From: Mesorhizobium sp. B2-7-1 | GTDB taxonomy: Bacteria; Pseudomonadota; Alphaproteobacteria; Rhizobiales; Rhizobiaceae | Assembly: GCF_006440735.1 (NCBI RefSeq) | Contig: NZ_VFUA01000012.1 | Location: forward strand, 1 to 64,000 | Reading direction: 5' to 3' | DNA: 64,000 nucleotides | In this document: piece by piece, positions 62,942 through 64,000 of the stretch | How positions within the stretch are numbered: position 1 is the stretch's first letter | Layout of the letters: every line of letters starts with the position of its first letter | Made by a program: the position numbers and the translations under genes | Notes under the pieces: model-generated | The model's input: the letters and a program-made list of their open reading frames with translations, nothing else | The model's database searches: none | What the model was told of the DNA's origin: nothing

Positions 62942-63529
62942 ATGCAGCCGGCCATTCGCAAGATCGTGACCTATACCGAGAACACGCTGATCGAAGGCGG
63001 CAGGGCAGCGCCCAGGCCATTGCGCCTGATCGGCGTCGCCGCGGTGCTCACCAACCCATGGGCCGGCCGCGGCTTCATCGAGGATCTCTCTCCCGAAATC
63101 CGCGCCTTCGCGCCGGTACTTGGCGAAACGCTGACCAACGAGATCATCGGTATCGCGGGCTCCGGCGAAGCCATCGAAGGCTATGGCAAGGCGGCCATCT
63201 GCGGCACGTCGGGCGAGGTCGAGCATGCGTCGGCGCTGATCCACACGCTGCATTTCGGCAACCATTATCGCCGCGCCGTCGGCGCCAAGACCTACCTCGC
63301 CTTCACCAATCTGCGCGGCGGTCCGAACACCCCGATCATGATCCCGTTGATGGACAAGAACGACGAAGGCCGCCGCTCGCATTACCTGACCGTGCATTTC
63401 CAGATCGGCGACGCCCCTGCGCCCGACGAGCTGGTGGTGGCGCTCGGCGCTTCGATCGGCGGCCGCCCGCATCACCGCATCGGCGACCGCTACCAGGATC
63501 TGAAGCAGTTCGGAGACCTGCATGGCTGA
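62942..63529 (+). CDS. AA_synth (DUF1185) family protein
   Basis: This 195-residue protein matches the "amino acid synthesis" family by eye (RLIGVAAVLTNPWAGRGF, GEVEHASALIHTLHFGNHYR, AFTNLRGGPNTPIMIPLMD, GGRPHHRIGDRYQDLKQF). The family name is historical and its reaction is not established. A ribosome-site-like GAGGAATTCC precedes the ATG. It overlaps the alpha/beta-hydrolase gene by eight bases, so the two probably serve one catabolic pathway under the divergent GntR regulator. Confidence 0.75.
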   Translation: MQPAIRKIVTYTENTLIEGGRAAPRPLRLIGVAAVLTNPWAGRGFIEDLSPEIRAFAPVLGETLTNEIIGIAGSGEAIEGYGKAAICGTSGEVEHASALIHTLHFGNHYRRAVGAKTYLAFTNLRGGPNTPIMIPLMDKNDEGRRSHYLTVHFQIGDAPAPDELVVALGASIGGRPHHRIGDRYQDLKQFGDLHG

Positions 63530-64000
63530 CGCCACGATGATCCGCAGCAAGGCTCCCGACGGCACCGGGTTCATCCGCGCCGGTTCGGGCGCGCCGGTGC
63601 TGCTCATCCACGGCGTCGGCATGGACGCCGCGATCTGGCAGCCGCAGATCGCCGCCATGCAGGACCGCTTCGACGTCATCGCCATTGACATGCTCGGCCA
63701 CGGCGCTTCGCCTTTGCCTCCGGAGGACGCCGACCTCTCCGACTTCGCCGGTCAGGCGATCCGCCTGCTTGATCATCTTGGCCTGGATCGCGTCGCCCTC
63801 ATCGGCCACTCGATGGGTGCGCTGGTTGCGCAGGAAATCGCGCTTCGCGCGCCCGCTCGCGTCGGCGCCGTCGTATGCCTCAACGCCGTCTTCCGGCGTC
63901 CGCCCGAGCTCGCGCAAGCGGTGCGCGAACGGGCGGCGGCGCTCGGCGGCCCTGGCGATCCGGCGGCCATCGCCGCGACGATCGCACGCTGGTTCGGCAA
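63522..64000 (+). CDS. Alpha/beta hydrolase, cut by the window end
   Basis: The first 159 codons are present. The fold is clear: PVLLIHGVGMDAAIW (oxyanion loop), VIAIDMLGHGASPLP, and the nucleophile elbow LIGHSMGALVAQE. The catalytic acid and histidine should lie beyond the edge. The start overlaps the AA_synth gene by eight bases (ATG at 63522). It may cleave an amide, ester or C-C bond of the pathway intermediate; the substrate is unknown. Confidence 0.85.
   Translation, partial: MADATMIRSKAPDGTGFIRAGSGAPVLLIHGVGMDAAIWQPQIAAMQDRFDVIAIDMLGHGASPLPPEDADLSDFAGQAIRLLDHLGLDRVALIGHSMGALVAQEIALRAPARVGAVVCLNAVFRRPPELAQAVRERAAALGGPGDPAAIAATIARWFG

Overview
The window looks like a chromosomal or megaplasmid segment of a Rhizobiales alphaproteobacterium. 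I favour Mesorhizobium or a close relative. The reasons are the high GC content, the very dense ABC-transporter operons joined by ATGA/TGATG overlaps, a complete protocatechuate branch under PcaQ- and PcaR-type regulators, homologues of the rhizopine (moc) genes, and a Mesorhizobium-like intergenic repeat at the left edge. No rRNA, tRNA, phage, transposase or CRISPR feature was seen. The window is catabolic and transport accessory DNA, with 61 supported protein genes, the last one cut by the window end.

Layout. (1) 141-6994, minus strand: a ribose-type (CUT2) ABC importer with two permeases. One permease is fused to a beta-propeller of the SMP-30/strictosidine-synthase type, and a second free propeller gene follows. 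(2) 7275-11324: an MFS exporter diverging from a two-gene unit made of an ornithine-cyclodeaminase-family protein and an aromatic ammonia-lyase homologue that lacks the MIO-forming serine. (3) 11338-25506, minus strand: a 14-gene run with a LacI regulator diverging from it at 25859. It carries a glycerol/maltose-type importer with two unequal ATPases, a Gfo/Idh dehydrogenase, a TIM-barrel isomerase, a CUT2 importer, a DUF4432 mutarotase-like protein, a membrane di-iron oxygenase with its Rieske ferredoxin (MocD/MocE-like), and a divergent PanB-like protein. (4) 26921-33510, minus strand: a GntR regulator, an ADP-ribosylglycohydrolase, a PfkB kinase and a polyamine-type importer. This matches the E. 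coli yegUVW set but has an ABC transporter in place of YegT.

(5) 33604-43177: the complete route from 4-hydroxybenzoate through protocatechuate to succinyl-CoA plus acetyl-CoA: pcaR, pcaIJF, pobA, pcaBGHCD and pcaQ. (6) 43204-50383, plus strand: a Liv-type ABC importer behind a second, nearly identical copy of the pcaD promoter, followed by a coniferyl-alcohol-dehydrogenase-like SDR and a vanillin-type aldehyde dehydrogenase. Together (5) and (6) form one funnel for lignin-type aromatics. (7) 50399-56036: a MarR regulator and a divergent SsuABC-type importer with a sulfatase-superfamily hydrolase. (8) 56041-62113: a LacI-controlled CUT2 importer with a D-tagatose/D-psicose 3-epimerase-family enzyme and a divergent 2-hydroxyacid dehydrogenase. 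(9) 62124-64000: an FCD-type GntR regulator diverging from an AA_synth-family protein and a truncated alpha/beta hydrolase.

Regulation is unusually readable. Palindromic operator candidates lie in front of, or just inside, most units. Strong hairpins follow the genes for several periplasmic binding proteins, as expected where the binding protein must be made in excess over the membrane parts. Functions come from motif reading and context only; transported substrates are not proven for any importer.
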